From Marinococcus sp. PL1-022 (GTDB taxonomy: Bacteria; Bacillota; Bacilli; Bacillales; Marinococcaceae), in NCBI RefSeq assembly GCF_033845285.1, contig NZ_JAWXCX010000001.1:2123495-2187494 (forward strand): DNA of 64,000 bases, in the 5' to 3' direction. Positions 44,529-53,172 of this stretch are shown here, one piece after another. The position numbers and the translations under genes were made by a program. The first letter of the stretch is position 1. Each line of letters starts with the position of its first letter. The notes under the pieces are model-generated. The model had not been told where the DNA came from and made no database searches. It saw only the letters and a program-made list of their open reading frames with translations.

Positions 44529-44550
44529 GCGGGCCAGTCGCGGCCCGCTT
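44527..44550. terminator. Terminator between the SE1832-family and peptidase genes
   Basis: AAGCGGGCC and GGCCCGCTT arms form a strong stem with short T runs in the gap between convergent stops. Confidence 0.75.
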
Positions 44551-44565
44551 TCCTGATACGATGAA

Positions 44566-45570
44566 TTATTCCTCTAAATATCTCCTCGCACCTGCATACT
44601 CATCTGCATACCCGGAATCCTCCAGATTAACGATTTCAACCGTGCTCCGGGAATTCGGCGAATGAATCATGTCACCGCCGCCGATGTACATACTGACGTG
44701 GTGCACCCGTCCCTTTCCATTATCATAGGCAAAAAATAAAAGGTCACCCGGCTCCAGGTCTTCTTTTGCTACTGGGTCACCCTGCTCTGCCTGTACACTG
44801 GAATCTCTCGGAATTTCAATGCCATTAGCGGCAAAAATAGTATGAGTGAACCCTGAACAGTCAAATCCAAACCCTGACATTCCCGCCCATAGGTATGGAA
44901 GGCCGAGAAACTGTTTCCCGTCTGCAATAATGTCTTCCGCATCAGGGACTGCAATATCGTCTTCGCTATCATATATTTCAACATCTGATGCATCAATCCA
45001 CTTATTCCCATCCGACGGAGTAGCCACCAGTACTTCTCCCTGCTGCTCTTTAACCACCGGTAAACGAGTATTATAGCTCAGCTTTTTATAATCTTTTCTG
45101 CCTTTTTTATCATAAGTTAATTCTGCGGTCGGAGAAGTAATGAGCGCAAATGGTTCATCCTCTAATTTTTCCATTCGATTGCTCTCGACTATTTGTTCTT
45201 CCGGGACCCACCCGGGATAGCCCAATTCATTTCTTGGAGTTTCCTGACCATCGGCTGCTACTTTTATCCATCCATGTTTCTTTTCAAGAACGTGCACCTT
45301 TGAACCAAATAATGTCTGGCTTTCCAGGTTTCCAACAAGCCAGAGCTTGTCATCTACGCTCATAGATGCTGTCCATTCATTCAGACTCGCCGGGTTGGAG
45401 GCTGATGGGAGGTCTATTTCCCGGAGAATATCCGGCTCTGTCCACATAGTCATTGCACTCACATCTGTATAAGCCGTCTCATTCACTTCTGCTGCATTCG
45501 CAGAGCCGTTCGTGAAAACTGCTCCTATGACTGCAATCATGACAGTTGAAACCCAGTAACCTTTCTTCAT
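44566..45570 (-). CDS. ykfC: NlpC/P60 endopeptidase with SH3 domains (YkfC-like)
   Basis: The 334-residue precursor has a signal peptide (VSTVMIAVIGAVFTNGSANA), two bacterial SH3-like domains (about 60-210) and a C-terminal C40 NlpC/P60 domain. That domain has GFDCSGFTHTIFAANG (Cys), VHHVSMYIGGGDMIHSP (His) and ending residues for the third catalytic site. It should cut gamma-D-Glu-diamino-acid bonds in muropeptides, as YkfC of Bacillus does. It overlaps the YkfB-like epimerase by four bases (ATGA), so the two are translationally coupled. The signal peptide suggests secretion. Confidence 0.85.
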   Translation of the reverse strand: MKKGYWVSTVMIAVIGAVFTNGSANAAEVNETAYTDVSAMTMWTEPDILREIDLPSASNPASLNEWTASMSVDDKLWLVGNLESQTLFGSKVHVLEKKHGWIKVAADGQETPRNELGYPGWVPEEQIVESNRMEKLEDEPFALITSPTAELTYDKKGRKDYKKLSYNTRLPVVKEQQGEVLVATPSDGNKWIDASDVEIYDSEDDIAVPDAEDIIADGKQFLGLPYLWAGMSGFGFDCSGFTHTIFAANGIEIPRDSSVQAEQGDPVAKEDLEPGDLLFFAYDNGKGRVHHVSMYIGGGDMIHSPNSRSTVEIVNLEDSGYADEYAGARRYLEE

Positions 45571-46652
45571 CGCAGCTCCCCCTCTTCATATTTGATATGC
45601 GCACTTTTTGCAGGTTGTATCGCTTTTATCTGATGTCCTTCAAAGGATACAGCAGTAACAGTGTTTTCCCGAAGCCATTTAGGAGCATCCAAATCCACCA
45701 TCTTAATATTAGGATGGGCGACCGCAAGCTCAGCTGCCGGCGAGGCGCTTATGATTGATTCCATCATGCTGCCCATCATACACGGCACGCCCGCTGCTTC
45801 TGCAATATCAGCAATTTTCCATGCCTCCAGCAGTCCGCCACATTTCATGAGTTTAATATTGATCATGTCGCAGGCACGCTGCTCAATGAGTCTGTGGGCG
45901 TCTGTGTATGTTTTGCAGCTTTCGTCCGCCATAATAAGTGTTGTGGTGGATGCTGTGACTTTCTTTAAACCAGCCCAGTCATCCGCCGCTACAGGCTGTT
46001 CTATAAAATCTAACGGAATTTTTTCTTTTTCAAGCTGGTGAATAAATGCTATAGCCTCTTTGGATGTCCACCCCTGGTTAGCATCGATCCTCAGCATGAC
46101 GCCTTGTGGAAGCACTTCAGCTATAGTTCGGATTCTTTGATAATCTTTTTTCAGGTCATCTCCAACCTTCATTTTCAGATAGCGGAAACCCTCGTTTATA
46201 TATTTTTCTGCTGTGTTTTTCATTCTTGCTGGTTCGTCCATGCTGATCGTCATATCATTTTCAAAAACAGATGGTGTTCCTCCCAGCCACTGCAAAAGGC
46301 TGCAGTGACGCTGTTGAACGAATGCATCTATAACAGCCATTTCCACTGCCGCTTTTGCACTGAAGTTTCCGTAACAGCTCTCCTTAATTCTGCGTACATT
46401 TCCCTGCAAATCTTCGTTTTTTACTCCTGTAAGAACTTCTGCGGCTGGACCGTTAACAACTGCTTCGATGCTTGACGGAGATTCCCCCGTTACTGCAAGA
46501 GCCGGAGGCGCTGCTCCTTTTCCTATAGTCCCGTCTTTCAGTATTACACTTACTTCAACATTTTCGATGCTTGTAACCGTTCTTACGGAAGTAACAAACG
46601 GACGCTCCAAAGTAATGATTTTTCTTTTCGTTTCAAGAGAAGCTATTTCCAT
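45567..46652 (-). CDS. ykfB: L-Ala-D/L-Glu dipeptide epimerase
   Basis: The 361-residue enolase-superfamily enzyme has the paired Lys motif FRYLKMKVGDD, metal ligands in MLRIDANQGW, FIEQPVAADD and MADESCK, and the second catalytic Lys in NIKLMKCGG. This is the dipeptide epimerase family represented by YkfB, which converts L-Ala-D-Glu to L-Ala-L-Glu for peptidase cleavage. It lies between a DUF819 permease and a YkfC-like endopeptidase. That order is consistent with recycling of cell-wall peptides. Confidence 0.9.
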   Translation of the reverse strand: MEIASLETKRKIITLERPFVTSVRTVTSIENVEVSVILKDGTIGKGAAPPALAVTGESPSSIEAVVNGPAAEVLTGVKNEDLQGNVRRIKESCYGNFSAKAAVEMAVIDAFVQQRHCSLLQWLGGTPSVFENDMTISMDEPARMKNTAEKYINEGFRYLKMKVGDDLKKDYQRIRTIAEVLPQGVMLRIDANQGWTSKEAIAFIHQLEKEKIPLDFIEQPVAADDWAGLKKVTASTTTLIMADESCKTYTDAHRLIEQRACDMINIKLMKCGGLLEAWKIADIAEAAGVPCMMGSMMESIISASPAAELAVAHPNIKMVDLDAPKWLRENTVTAVSFEGHQIKAIQPAKSAHIKYEEGELR

Positions 46653-46667
46653 TCAACATCCCGCCTC

Positions 46668-47828
46668 TTAAATTCTTGATAGGATTTCCGCCACCACGAC
46701 ACCGACCACTGTGCCCATAAATGAGCCTATTAACGCCATCATTACGCCTATTGGAACCAGAGTGCGGCTGAAGGCTCCTGCAAGCACCGGAGCAGAGGCC
46801 ATACCGCCAATATTGGCCAGACTTGCGATGCCAAGTGTAAAGAGATCAAGCCGGAAAAGCTTTGCCAAGAGCAGCATAATAGCACCGTGAAAAAATAAAA
46901 TCATAAACCCGGAAATAATATACGCCGGCACCTCGGCAATATTTGAAAAATCTGCGTTAGAAGCAATTAGAGCGATGATTGTATAAAGCATCAAATAGCC
47001 TATATCCATTGTCCCTGTCAGCCTGGCAACCGGCGTTACAGCAAGACCCAGGCCCAAAACGGTAACAATTAATATCGTCCACGTTGTTGCATTCACAGCG
47101 TTCCCGGCTTCCGGAAGTGTGTTTCCCACTGCAATGGCAATCGAAGCCACCAGCATAGAAAATCCTAAACAGACAATAATTTCCACGTATGTCAGAGGCT
47201 TTGTCTCTTTTTCTTCAAGGGACAAATTGTATTGCATCTGATCAATGCTTTCTGTGTTCGCTTTTGTGAACCGGTTGAATGCGAATTGGAAAGGAACAAG
47301 CCAAAATAACAGCATTACCCAAAACGAATAGTTTACTGTGTCCATAATTAGAGCATAGCCGAATAAATTCTCAGGCACCTCCAGAATCCCCTGAAGAGCT
47401 ACAAGATTGGCTGAACCTCCTGTCCATGAGCCGGCCAGAGCTGCAAAAGCCTTCCACGTTTGTGTATCTAAAAATCCCTGCATAATATAATATGTAACCG
47501 TAAAGCCACCAATAATACTAATCACAGCTACAACGTAGCTGAGCAGCATTTTCGGCCCAAGCTTGATAATCTGTAAAATATTACAGTTTAATAAAAATAA
47601 AAATATCATTGCCGGCAGCAGTAAAGAACGTATGCCTGAATTCAACTCACCGAGAGCTTCGGAGCCGCTGAATACTCCGAAGGTGTTTAACAGAGCCGCA
47701 GCGATGTAGATAAGCACTACTGTCGGTACATACTTGAAAAATTTACTTTTTGTTGCTTTTTCCGTACCTACAAGAAGTGCCACCATAGCAATCAAAACAC
47801 TAATGTAAAGAGCGCCGCTTTCTATCAT
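46668..47828 (-). CDS. DUF819 family membrane transporter (YjcL-like)
   Basis: The 386-residue protein has about ten or eleven hydrophobic segments. AALAGSWTGGSANLVALQGIL and SLANIGGMASAPVLAGAFSR are the repeated family signature motifs of DUF819. The repeats suggest an inverted-repeat transporter. Its genes are co-directional with ykfB and ykfC (16-base gap), which makes a dipeptide or muropeptide fragment the likely cargo. This is inferred from context only. AGGAGG lies before the ATG, which follows the DUF3870 terminator. Confidence 0.82.
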   Translation of the reverse strand: MIESGALYISVLIAMVALLVGTEKATKSKFFKYVPTVVLIYIAAALLNTFGVFSGSEALGELNSGIRSLLLPAMIFLFLLNCNILQIIKLGPKMLLSYVVAVISIIGGFTVTYYIMQGFLDTQTWKAFAALAGSWTGGSANLVALQGILEVPENLFGYALIMDTVNYSFWVMLLFWLVPFQFAFNRFTKANTESIDQMQYNLSLEEKETKPLTYVEIIVCLGFSMLVASIAIAVGNTLPEAGNAVNATTWTILIVTVLGLGLAVTPVARLTGTMDIGYLMLYTIIALIASNADFSNIAEVPAYIISGFMILFFHGAIMLLLAKLFRLDLFTLGIASLANIGGMASAPVLAGAFSRTLVPIGVMMALIGSFMGTVVGVVVAEILSRI

Positions 47829-47863
47829 GTGTAATTACCTCCTTTAAATTGTTGAATATAAAT

Positions 47864-47901
47864 AAACCCAGCAAAGAGAAAAAATCTCTTTGCTGGGTTT
47901 T
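47864..47901 (-). terminator. Terminator of the DUF3870 gene
   Basis: AAACCCAGCAAAGAG and its complement form a 15-base stem with a T run on the minus strand. It lies upstream of the DUF819 gene, so that operon must have its own promoter or depend on read-through. Confidence 0.85.
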
Positions 47902-47925
47902 ATCCGGTAAGATAAAGCAGCACGG

Positions 47926-48246
47926 CTACATGTCAGCCTTTATTTGCTTATACTTTAAACTGGCGTTGCGCAGAGCTACAATCATCGCTTTCTGGGACGA
48001 GCCATGATAACGTTTTTGGATAATTTCTACAAGACGCTCACTTTCCTGAATAGAAGTCCCTGCGAATATTTCTTTCACAAAGCGGGCCGTTAGGGAAAGA
48101 ATAGCAGAGCATTCTGCCTCCAGGATTTCATCCGTTAGAGTATCCACTACAAAGCCAATAAAAAATACCTGGTACTGTTCAGTAATCGGATTGTTCGAAG
48201 GAGATTTAGCCTCTCCCACAATGTAAACAGTATTCTCGCTGTACAA
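47926..48246 (-). CDS. DUF3870 domain-containing protein
   Basis: The 106-residue protein has the DUF3870 pattern: NTVYIVGEAKSPSNNPITEQ, then FFIGFVVDTLTDEILEAECS and RYHGSSQKAMIVALRNASLK near the end. No function is known. It has an apparent TTG start at 48246, preceded by AGGAGGTGA at a spacing of about 10. The overlapping ATG in the ribosome region is in another frame. The family often lies beside amino-acid/peptide catabolism genes, consistent with the muropeptide operon next to it. Confidence 0.75.
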   Translation of the reverse strand: MYSENTVYIVGEAKSPSNNPITEQYQVFFIGFVVDTLTDEILEAECSAILSLTARFVKEIFAGTSIQESERLVEIIQKRYHGSSQKAMIVALRNASLKYKQIKADM

Positions 48247-48454
48247 ATGTCATTCACCTCCTGATTGCTAAAAGAAGAACGCTTTGGGTAAAGGTTCCTT
48301 TTACCAGAGGAGTAATATGTTTGAAAATTATGATATCGCACTTTTCTTATTTAAGCAATTCTTATTTTTCACTTTTAAAATTTCAGTCAGTTTTCCAATG
48401 CTGAAAACGGGAATGACATGGGAGACAAAACGATGAATTTATAGGAGGAGTAGT

Positions 48455-49573
48455 ATGGCACAAGTAGAAGAATTCTTGTTTAACCAACAGCATATAAGTA
48501 ATCATATCTTTAAAAATAAGCTGATCGTTGCTCCGATGACACGGATTAGCGCAGATGACGATGGCACGCCAAACGACCGGATGCGCAGATACTATGAACG
48601 CTATGCTGTCGGCGGGTTTTCCGCTATTATTTCGGAGGGTATATACACCGATGAAATCTACAGCCAGGGCTACGCCAACCAACCCGGACTCGCCAATGAA
48701 AAGCATCAGGAAGGATGGGAGCCGATCACAAAAGCAGTCAAAGAGCATGGAAGCAAAATGATCGCCCAGCTTATGCATGCCGGCGCACAGTCCCAGTACA
48801 ATCAGTACAAAAGCGAAACAGCTTCCGCTTCTTCAGTGCAGCCTCCTGCTGAAAAAGTATCTTCGTACGGCGGCCAGGGAGCTTTCCCAGTCCCAAAAGC
48901 CATGAACGATGATGATATGGAGACTGCTAAGCAGGGTTTTATTCAGGCTGCTCTTCACGCATTAGAAGCGGGATTCGACGGTGTAGAGCTTCACGGAGCG
49001 AATGGTTATCTGCTTGATCAGTTTTTATCCGCTTCCACCAACAAGCGTACAGACCAGTACGGAGGTCCCGCAGAAAACCGTGTGCGCTTTCTTACCGAAG
49101 TAATCGAAGCCGTGCGCGAGGCCATCGGCCGTGTTCCTATTCTTGGCATCCGTATTTCGCAGGCCAAAGTCACAGACGGCTCTTACCGCTGGCCGGGCGG
49201 GGAAGCAGACGCTGCAGTCATTTTCTCCGAGCTCGGGAAAACACCGCTCGATTATATTCATACTACGGACGGTGACGGTCTTGGCGAAGGCTTTGGAAAT
49301 GATACGCTCAGCATGGCCCAGGCGGCTAAAGAATACAGCGGCCTGTCCGTTATTGCCAACGGATACCTTGGAGACACGGAAAAATCCTCCTATGCTATCA
49401 ATGAAGGTGCTGCTGATTTTGTCTCTCTCGGCAGAACAGCCCTGGCCAATCCCGATGCCCCCCACCGCATTCTCCGCGGCCACCCGATGAACAGCTTCGA
49501 TCCTTCTCTTATTATGCAGCCACTTGCTAATGTGAAGGATGCAGAGCTTGAACAAAATATCTTCAAGGAATAA
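48455..49573 (+). CDS. NADH:flavin oxidoreductase (old yellow enzyme family)
   Basis: The 372-residue flavoenzyme starts with an FMN-binding TIM-barrel segment, NKLIVAPMTRISADDDGTP. Later motifs are AQLMHAGAQSQ, GFDGVELHGANGYLLDQFLS (catalytic His/Asn-like positions), SASTNKRTDQYGGPAENR and FVSLGRTALANPD. It should reduce activated alkenes, nitro compounds or similar electrophiles. AGGAGGAG precedes the ATG. The gene is monocistronic with a terminator shared with the convergent DAG kinase gene. Confidence 0.9.
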   Translation: MAQVEEFLFNQQHISNHIFKNKLIVAPMTRISADDDGTPNDRMRRYYERYAVGGFSAIISEGIYTDEIYSQGYANQPGLANEKHQEGWEPITKAVKEHGSKMIAQLMHAGAQSQYNQYKSETASASSVQPPAEKVSSYGGQGAFPVPKAMNDDDMETAKQGFIQAALHALEAGFDGVELHGANGYLLDQFLSASTNKRTDQYGGPAENRVRFLTEVIEAVREAIGRVPILGIRISQAKVTDGSYRWPGGEADAAVIFSELGKTPLDYIHTTDGDGLGEGFGNDTLSMAQAAKEYSGLSVIANGYLGDTEKSSYAINEGAADFVSLGRTALANPDAPHRILRGHPMNSFDPSLIMQPLANVKDAELEQNIFKE

Positions 49574-49577
49574 AAAG

Positions 49578-49602
49578 AGGAGAGGCCGGCGTGGCCTCTC
49601 CT
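49578..49602. terminator. Terminator between the flavin oxidoreductase and DAG-kinase-like genes
   Basis: AGGAGAGGCC and GGCCTCTCCT form a perfect 10-base stem around a five-base loop in the convergent gap. Confidence 0.8.
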
Positions 49603-50500
49603 ATTCTGCAGGGGTACCGGAAACAAGAAACCGTACTTTTTTCTCCCCTAATTTAATGCTCACAGGCGTTTCCGTATAAACTTCTCCATCTGTATCAGCT
49701 GGTTTTACCGGATCTGTATTCAACTCGATATTTTTGCCGAGAACGTGCTCAATGGGGCTGTTTTCATTATCAATTTCCTTAGTGCCCATCGTGGCAAAGA
49801 ATTCCCTCATCAAGCTGTTTCCGCCCTCTGGAACAATGAAAATTTCAAACTGCTCATCCTGCATCGAAGTGTCGCCGACCGGGACCTGATTGGTACCGAT
49901 AGAGTGGCCATTCATGATCAGAATCATTACCGCTTCCCCGGTGTAGTTTTCTCCGTCAATTTTCATTTGATAAGAAAATACTTCCGGGTTCTGAACCGTT
50001 TGCAGCGTGCTGATAAAATAACTTAACTTTCCGATTGCGCCTTTAAGGTTTTCATCAATGTTTTCCGAAGTTTCCACAATCAAACCTATTCCATAAAAGT
50101 TAGCGAAGAAACGCTCATTCATGGAACCAATATCGATTTCTTTCGTATTTTTTTCGAGCATACCTGTCATAGCCCGTTTTGGATTTTGTGCTAAACCGAG
50201 AGATCTTGAGAAATCATTACAGGTGCCGTACGGGAGCACACCTACATCAGGGGCATACGGTGACTCCATCAACCCGTTGATGCTTTCATGAATTGTCCCG
50301 TCGCCTCCGGCAATAAATACCGCCTCTACCTGTTCATCAATAGAAGCGCACGTTTCACGTACATCGTCTTTGGACTGGGTCTGTCTGATGACCAACTCCA
50401 CAATAGAAGTTCCCCATACCTGGATAAATGTATTTAACTGCTTTTGTTTTTCATTAACGTCTTTGTTTCCGTTAATAATAAGTAAAGCCTTTTGATACAT
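49601..50500 (-). CDS. Diacylglycerol kinase family lipid kinase
   Basis: The 299-residue protein belongs to the DAGK_cat/YegS family. AVFIAGGDGTIHESINGLM is the nucleotide-binding GGDGT motif and GVLPYGTCNDFSRSL the second one. The C-terminal beta-sandwich domain has EFEIFIVPEGGNS. It may phosphorylate diacylglycerol or another lipid. The exact lipid and its assignment to DgkB or YerQ cannot be decided. AGGGGAG precedes the ATG. Confidence 0.86.
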   Translation of the reverse strand: MYQKALLIINGNKDVNEKQKQLNTFIQVWGTSIVELVIRQTQSKDDVRETCASIDEQVEAVFIAGGDGTIHESINGLMESPYAPDVGVLPYGTCNDFSRSLGLAQNPKRAMTGMLEKNTKEIDIGSMNERFFANFYGIGLIVETSENIDENLKGAIGKLSYFISTLQTVQNPEVFSYQMKIDGENYTGEAVMILIMNGHSIGTNQVPVGDTSMQDEQFEIFIVPEGGNSLMREFFATMGTKEIDNENSPIEHVLGKNIELNTDPVKPADTDGEVYTETPVSIKLGEKKVRFLVSGTPAE

Positions 50501-50601
50501 ATGAACGTCTCCCCTATCCTGTCGAATACACGACTTCTTATTTAGAAGACGCTAACCGTATATTCCCATTTCCAAAGAGGAAAAAACAAGGGAGATGCTT
50601 T

Positions 50602-51054
50602 TTACCTGCAGTGCTGGATCATTCTTTTGGAGCCAGTGTATAAATTAGACCAGTACATACGCTCTGCTCCGGCCGGGCAAGGCTCACGTCTCCATACTGA
50701 TTTCATGCTTGCACTTTCGGTATATGTTAAAACGTGCACTTCCTTCGGGTTTTTTCCGGCAACCCAGGCCCCACCTTTTTCAAGAGAAATAAATTGTGCT
50801 CCCCGCAGTGTTTTTATGTTTCGGTAGGCCTTCAGGCTCTCATCCATCAGGGCGGCATACAGCACAACCCTTTTTGATTCCTGCTCCGGGGAGGAGATAC
50901 CGGTTTTTTTCCAATGTTTTTTTACACACTTTACTACGTCCAGCTGACTTTCAATATTTGCTGCTGTCAGTTCTTTCATTACATTCTGAATAATAGAAAT
51001 AAATAAATCATCAATTTCAGGCGCTATTCTTTTCGTATGATGCTGCTTTTTCAT
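50602..51054 (-). CDS. Unknown protein in a Fur-box-controlled pair
   Basis: The 150-residue protein is mostly helical at the N-terminus (EIDDLFISIIQNVMKELTAA). The C-terminal part contains two Cys (REPCPAGAERMYW and MIQHCR), which with nearby His could form a metal site. I recognise no family. GAAGGAG precedes the ATG. It starts 18 bases after the DUF2325 gene stop, so the two form one unit. The upstream region has two Fur-like boxes, so iron control is likely and the product may be part of iron homeostasis. That role is inferred from position only. Confidence 0.5.
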   Translation of the reverse strand: MKKQHHTKRIAPEIDDLFISIIQNVMKELTAANIESQLDVVKCVKKHWKKTGISSPEQESKRVVLYAALMDESLKAYRNIKTLRGAQFISLEKGGAWVAGKNPKEVHVLTYTESASMKSVWRREPCPAGAERMYWSNLYTGSKRMIQHCR

Positions 51055-51072
51055 CTTTATACCGCTCCTTCA

Positions 51073-51393
51073 CTAATCGCATTTTTGAAGCATTGGGCAT
51101 TTCGCACACACTTCATCACTGCTGCTTAATGCTTTATAAATCGAACACCAGGACCGTTTCGCATAACAGACCGGTACATTTTGATTTTTAGCCCGTTCCT
51201 TTAACTTGGCGGAAACATTGTGATTGATGAAATCAGTAAGCACAAGCACCAGATCAATATTTGGCGGAATTTCCTTTTGTACCATTTTTACTTTGCGCCC
51301 GGTGACATGCTTGATGTCCTGAAAGCCTAATTCTTTTAACCGGTCGGGTATGGCCCCCAGTCTGTCTGCTCCAATGATCATCAATCCGTCCAT
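51073..51393 (-). CDS. DUF2325 domain-containing protein
   Basis: The protein of about 106 residues has the DUF2325 layout: LMIIGADRLGAIPDRLKELG at the N-terminus and LVLVLTDFINHNVSAKLKE in the middle. Four Cys follow: one in VCYAKRSWC and three in VCAKCPMLQKC. The Cys cluster suggests a metal or Fe-S site. The start is the second ATG, six bases after AGGAGG. DUF2325 genes often lie near iron transport genes in bacilli. The upstream region carries two Fur-like boxes. Confidence 0.72.
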   Translation of the reverse strand: MDGLMIIGADRLGAIPDRLKELGFQDIKHVTGRKVKMVQKEIPPNIDLVLVLTDFINHNVSAKLKERAKNQNVPVCYAKRSWCSIYKALSSSDEVCAKCPMLQKCD

Positions 51394-51408
51394 GTTCATC
51401 CTCCTATT

Positions 51409-51423
51409 TGAAAATAATTCTCA
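51409..51423 (-). promoter_or_regulatory. Fur box 1 upstream of the DUF2325 gene
   Basis: TGAAAATAATTCTCA matches the 7-1-7 Fur consensus at 13 of 15 positions. It lies just upstream of the DUF2325 ribosome site, so it would be within the transcript start region. Confidence 0.7.
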
Positions 51424-51442
51424 TTTGTTATATATAGTTTAT

Positions 51443-51457
51443 TGAAAACGATTCTCA
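51443..51457 (-). promoter_or_regulatory. Fur box 2 upstream of the DUF2325 gene
   Basis: TGAAAACGATTCTCA matches the 7-1-7 consensus at 12 of 15 positions. It is 34 bases from box 1, about three helix turns, which would allow cooperative Fur dimers. It could also affect the divergent cupin gene. Confidence 0.6.
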
Positions 51458-51558
51458 ATGTCAATATTTATTCCTGAACCTGAAGTTTTTATTCTTTCTC
51501 TATGTGGAATATACTTGATAGAGTATGCTTTCAGTCAGTCAAAAAGGGAGGTACCTGT

Positions 51559-52074
51559 ATGAAAAGCCGCGAAGAAGTTCATGTAGAAACATTTACCGTG
51601 GAAGACGACGGTAAGATACCTAATCATCCGAGTTTTCCTGCGCTCATTTATAGACAGACTGTAACCGGCTTTGAGGATGTTAAAGAACTTTTTAATACAA
51701 ACAACTGGCTGGGAGCATGGAAAGGAAGTGTATTTAAATACCACCATTATCACAGTAATTCGCATGAGGTGCTTGGCTGCGTAAGTGGCTCCGCCCTTTT
51801 GCACATAGGCGGCGAACAGGGCCGGCAGCTTAATGTAAAGCACGGCGACGTATTGATTCTTCCGGCTGGATACGGCCATAAACTCATTGAGCAGAGTGAA
51901 GACTTTGCAGTTATTGGTGCTTATCCAGGCGGCTCGGACTATGATATGTGCACAGGTGATCCTTCCGAGCGCCCGGAAAAGGTAAATAATATTTACCGCG
52001 TTCCTCTTCCTGATTACGATCCCGTTTTCGGCTCAGATGGACCACTTTTTACTTATTGGACAAATTTTTCATAA
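51559..52074 (+). CDS. Cupin domain protein (YjlB-like)
   Basis: The product of about 171 residues has a single cupin barrel. Metal ligands lie in YHHYHSNSHEVLG (motif 1) and GDVLILPAGYGHKL (motif 2), as in YjlB of Bacillus. It may be a dioxygenase, isomerase or sensor; the substrate is unknown. ATG 51559 follows GGGAGG. The in-frame reading from 51502 has no ribosome site. It is followed after 22 bases by an alkenal reductase-like gene, so the two are likely cotranscribed. Confidence 0.82.
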   Translation: MKSREEVHVETFTVEDDGKIPNHPSFPALIYRQTVTGFEDVKELFNTNNWLGAWKGSVFKYHHYHSNSHEVLGCVSGSALLHIGGEQGRQLNVKHGDVLILPAGYGHKLIEQSEDFAVIGAYPGGSDYDMCTGDPSERPEKVNNIYRVPLPDYDPVFGSDGPLFTYWTNFS

Positions 52075-52096
52075 ACGAAAGGAAGCAGCATATAAA

Positions 52097-53098
52097 ATGG
52101 CAACGAAAACGAGACAGATACTCCTGCACGAAAGACCAAAAGGCCTTCCCGATAAAAACACTTTCGCATTTAAGCACGTAGAAATCGACGAACCAGCAGA
52201 GGGAGAAGCTCTTTTGCAAATGATTTATATTTCTGTTGACCCTTATATGAGAGGAAGAATGGACGATCGCGAATCATACGTCCCTCCTTTTCCACTTCAT
52301 AAACCAATTGCCGGAGGAGGCATTGCAAAGGTGCTCAAAAGCCGCGACGATTCTTTAAATGAAGGCGACTACGTGACCGGCAGTCTCCCATGGCAGCAAT
52401 ATGTTAACGTGAGCGCTTCAGAAGTGCGCAAGGTTCAGGCGGAAGCAGCTCCGGTTTCTGCTTATTTAAGTGCTGTGGGCATGCCTGGCCTCACTGCCTA
52501 TTTCGGCACCCTCAGCATCGGCCAGCCTAAACAGGGAGAGACATTCGTCATCTCCGGCGGTGCCGGTGCCGTTGGATCACTTGCGGGGCAGATTGCTAAA
52601 ATGCAGGGAGCACGCGTGGTCGGCATTGCAGGCACCGATGAAAAGCTGGATTACATGAAAAGTATTGGCTTTGATGAAGTAATTAATTACAAAACTGAGG
52701 ATTTAACTAAAGCCATTAAACGGACGTGCCCGGACAAAGTAGACGTGTACTTTGACAACGTCGGGGGCGAAATGAGCGATATTGTGTTAGATCATTTAAA
52801 TAAATTTGCCCGTGTGGTTCAGTGCGGGGCGATTTCTACTTATAATGATCCGGACAATTACGGGCCGAGAGTCCAATTCAAGCTCATTAAATCAAGCGCA
52901 TTGATGAAGGGCTTCATTGTAGGCGATTATGCCGATGAATTTGAAGAAGCAACCAAACAGCTTGCAGCCTGGGTAGCTTCCGGGGACCTGAAATATGAAG
53001 AAACAATTCTCACCGGATTCGACCGTATTCCAGAAGCATTTATCGGCTTGTTCACCGGCCGGAACACAGGCAAACTGCTCGTGGATGTTTCCCAATAA
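52097..53098 (+). CDS. NADP-dependent MDR oxidoreductase (CurA/YfmJ-like)
   Basis: The protein of about 333 residues is a zinc-free medium-chain dehydrogenase/reductase. The N-terminal ISVDPYMRGRM and VTGSLPWQQYV motifs, the GMPGLTAYFG segment and the Rossmann VISGGAGAVGSLAGQIAK are the leukotriene B4 dehydrogenase/YncB/CurA group. It should reduce the C=C bond of alkenals or alkenones. ATG 52097 follows AAAGGAAGC. It pairs with the cupin gene and ends at a bidirectional terminator. Confidence 0.9.
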   Translation: MATKTRQILLHERPKGLPDKNTFAFKHVEIDEPAEGEALLQMIYISVDPYMRGRMDDRESYVPPFPLHKPIAGGGIAKVLKSRDDSLNEGDYVTGSLPWQQYVNVSASEVRKVQAEAAPVSAYLSAVGMPGLTAYFGTLSIGQPKQGETFVISGGAGAVGSLAGQIAKMQGARVVGIAGTDEKLDYMKSIGFDEVINYKTEDLTKAIKRTCPDKVDVYFDNVGGEMSDIVLDHLNKFARVVQCGAISTYNDPDNYGPRVQFKLIKSSALMKGFIVGDYADEFEEATKQLAAWVASGDLKYEETILTGFDRIPEAFIGLFTGRNTGKLLVDVSQ

Positions 53099-53122
53099 CA
53101 CCAGAATTTCGCTGTGCACTAC

Positions 53123-53163
53123 AAAAAGCCGCCTGACCATAAAATTGGTCAGGCGGCTTTTTT
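53123..53163. terminator. Bidirectional terminator between the MDR and antiporter genes
   Basis: GCCGCCTGACC and GGTCAGGCGGC with A5 and T6 flanks form a strong stem between convergent stops. Confidence 0.88.
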
Positions 53164-53172
53164 ATACTTTCA

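Noticed and set aside
48317-48436. A 39-residue plus-strand frame with AGAGGAG before ATG
   Set aside because: The spacing is short, the peptide is Phe-rich without pattern, and it lies in the probable promoter/leader of the flavin oxidoreductase gene. A leader peptide is possible but not supported.
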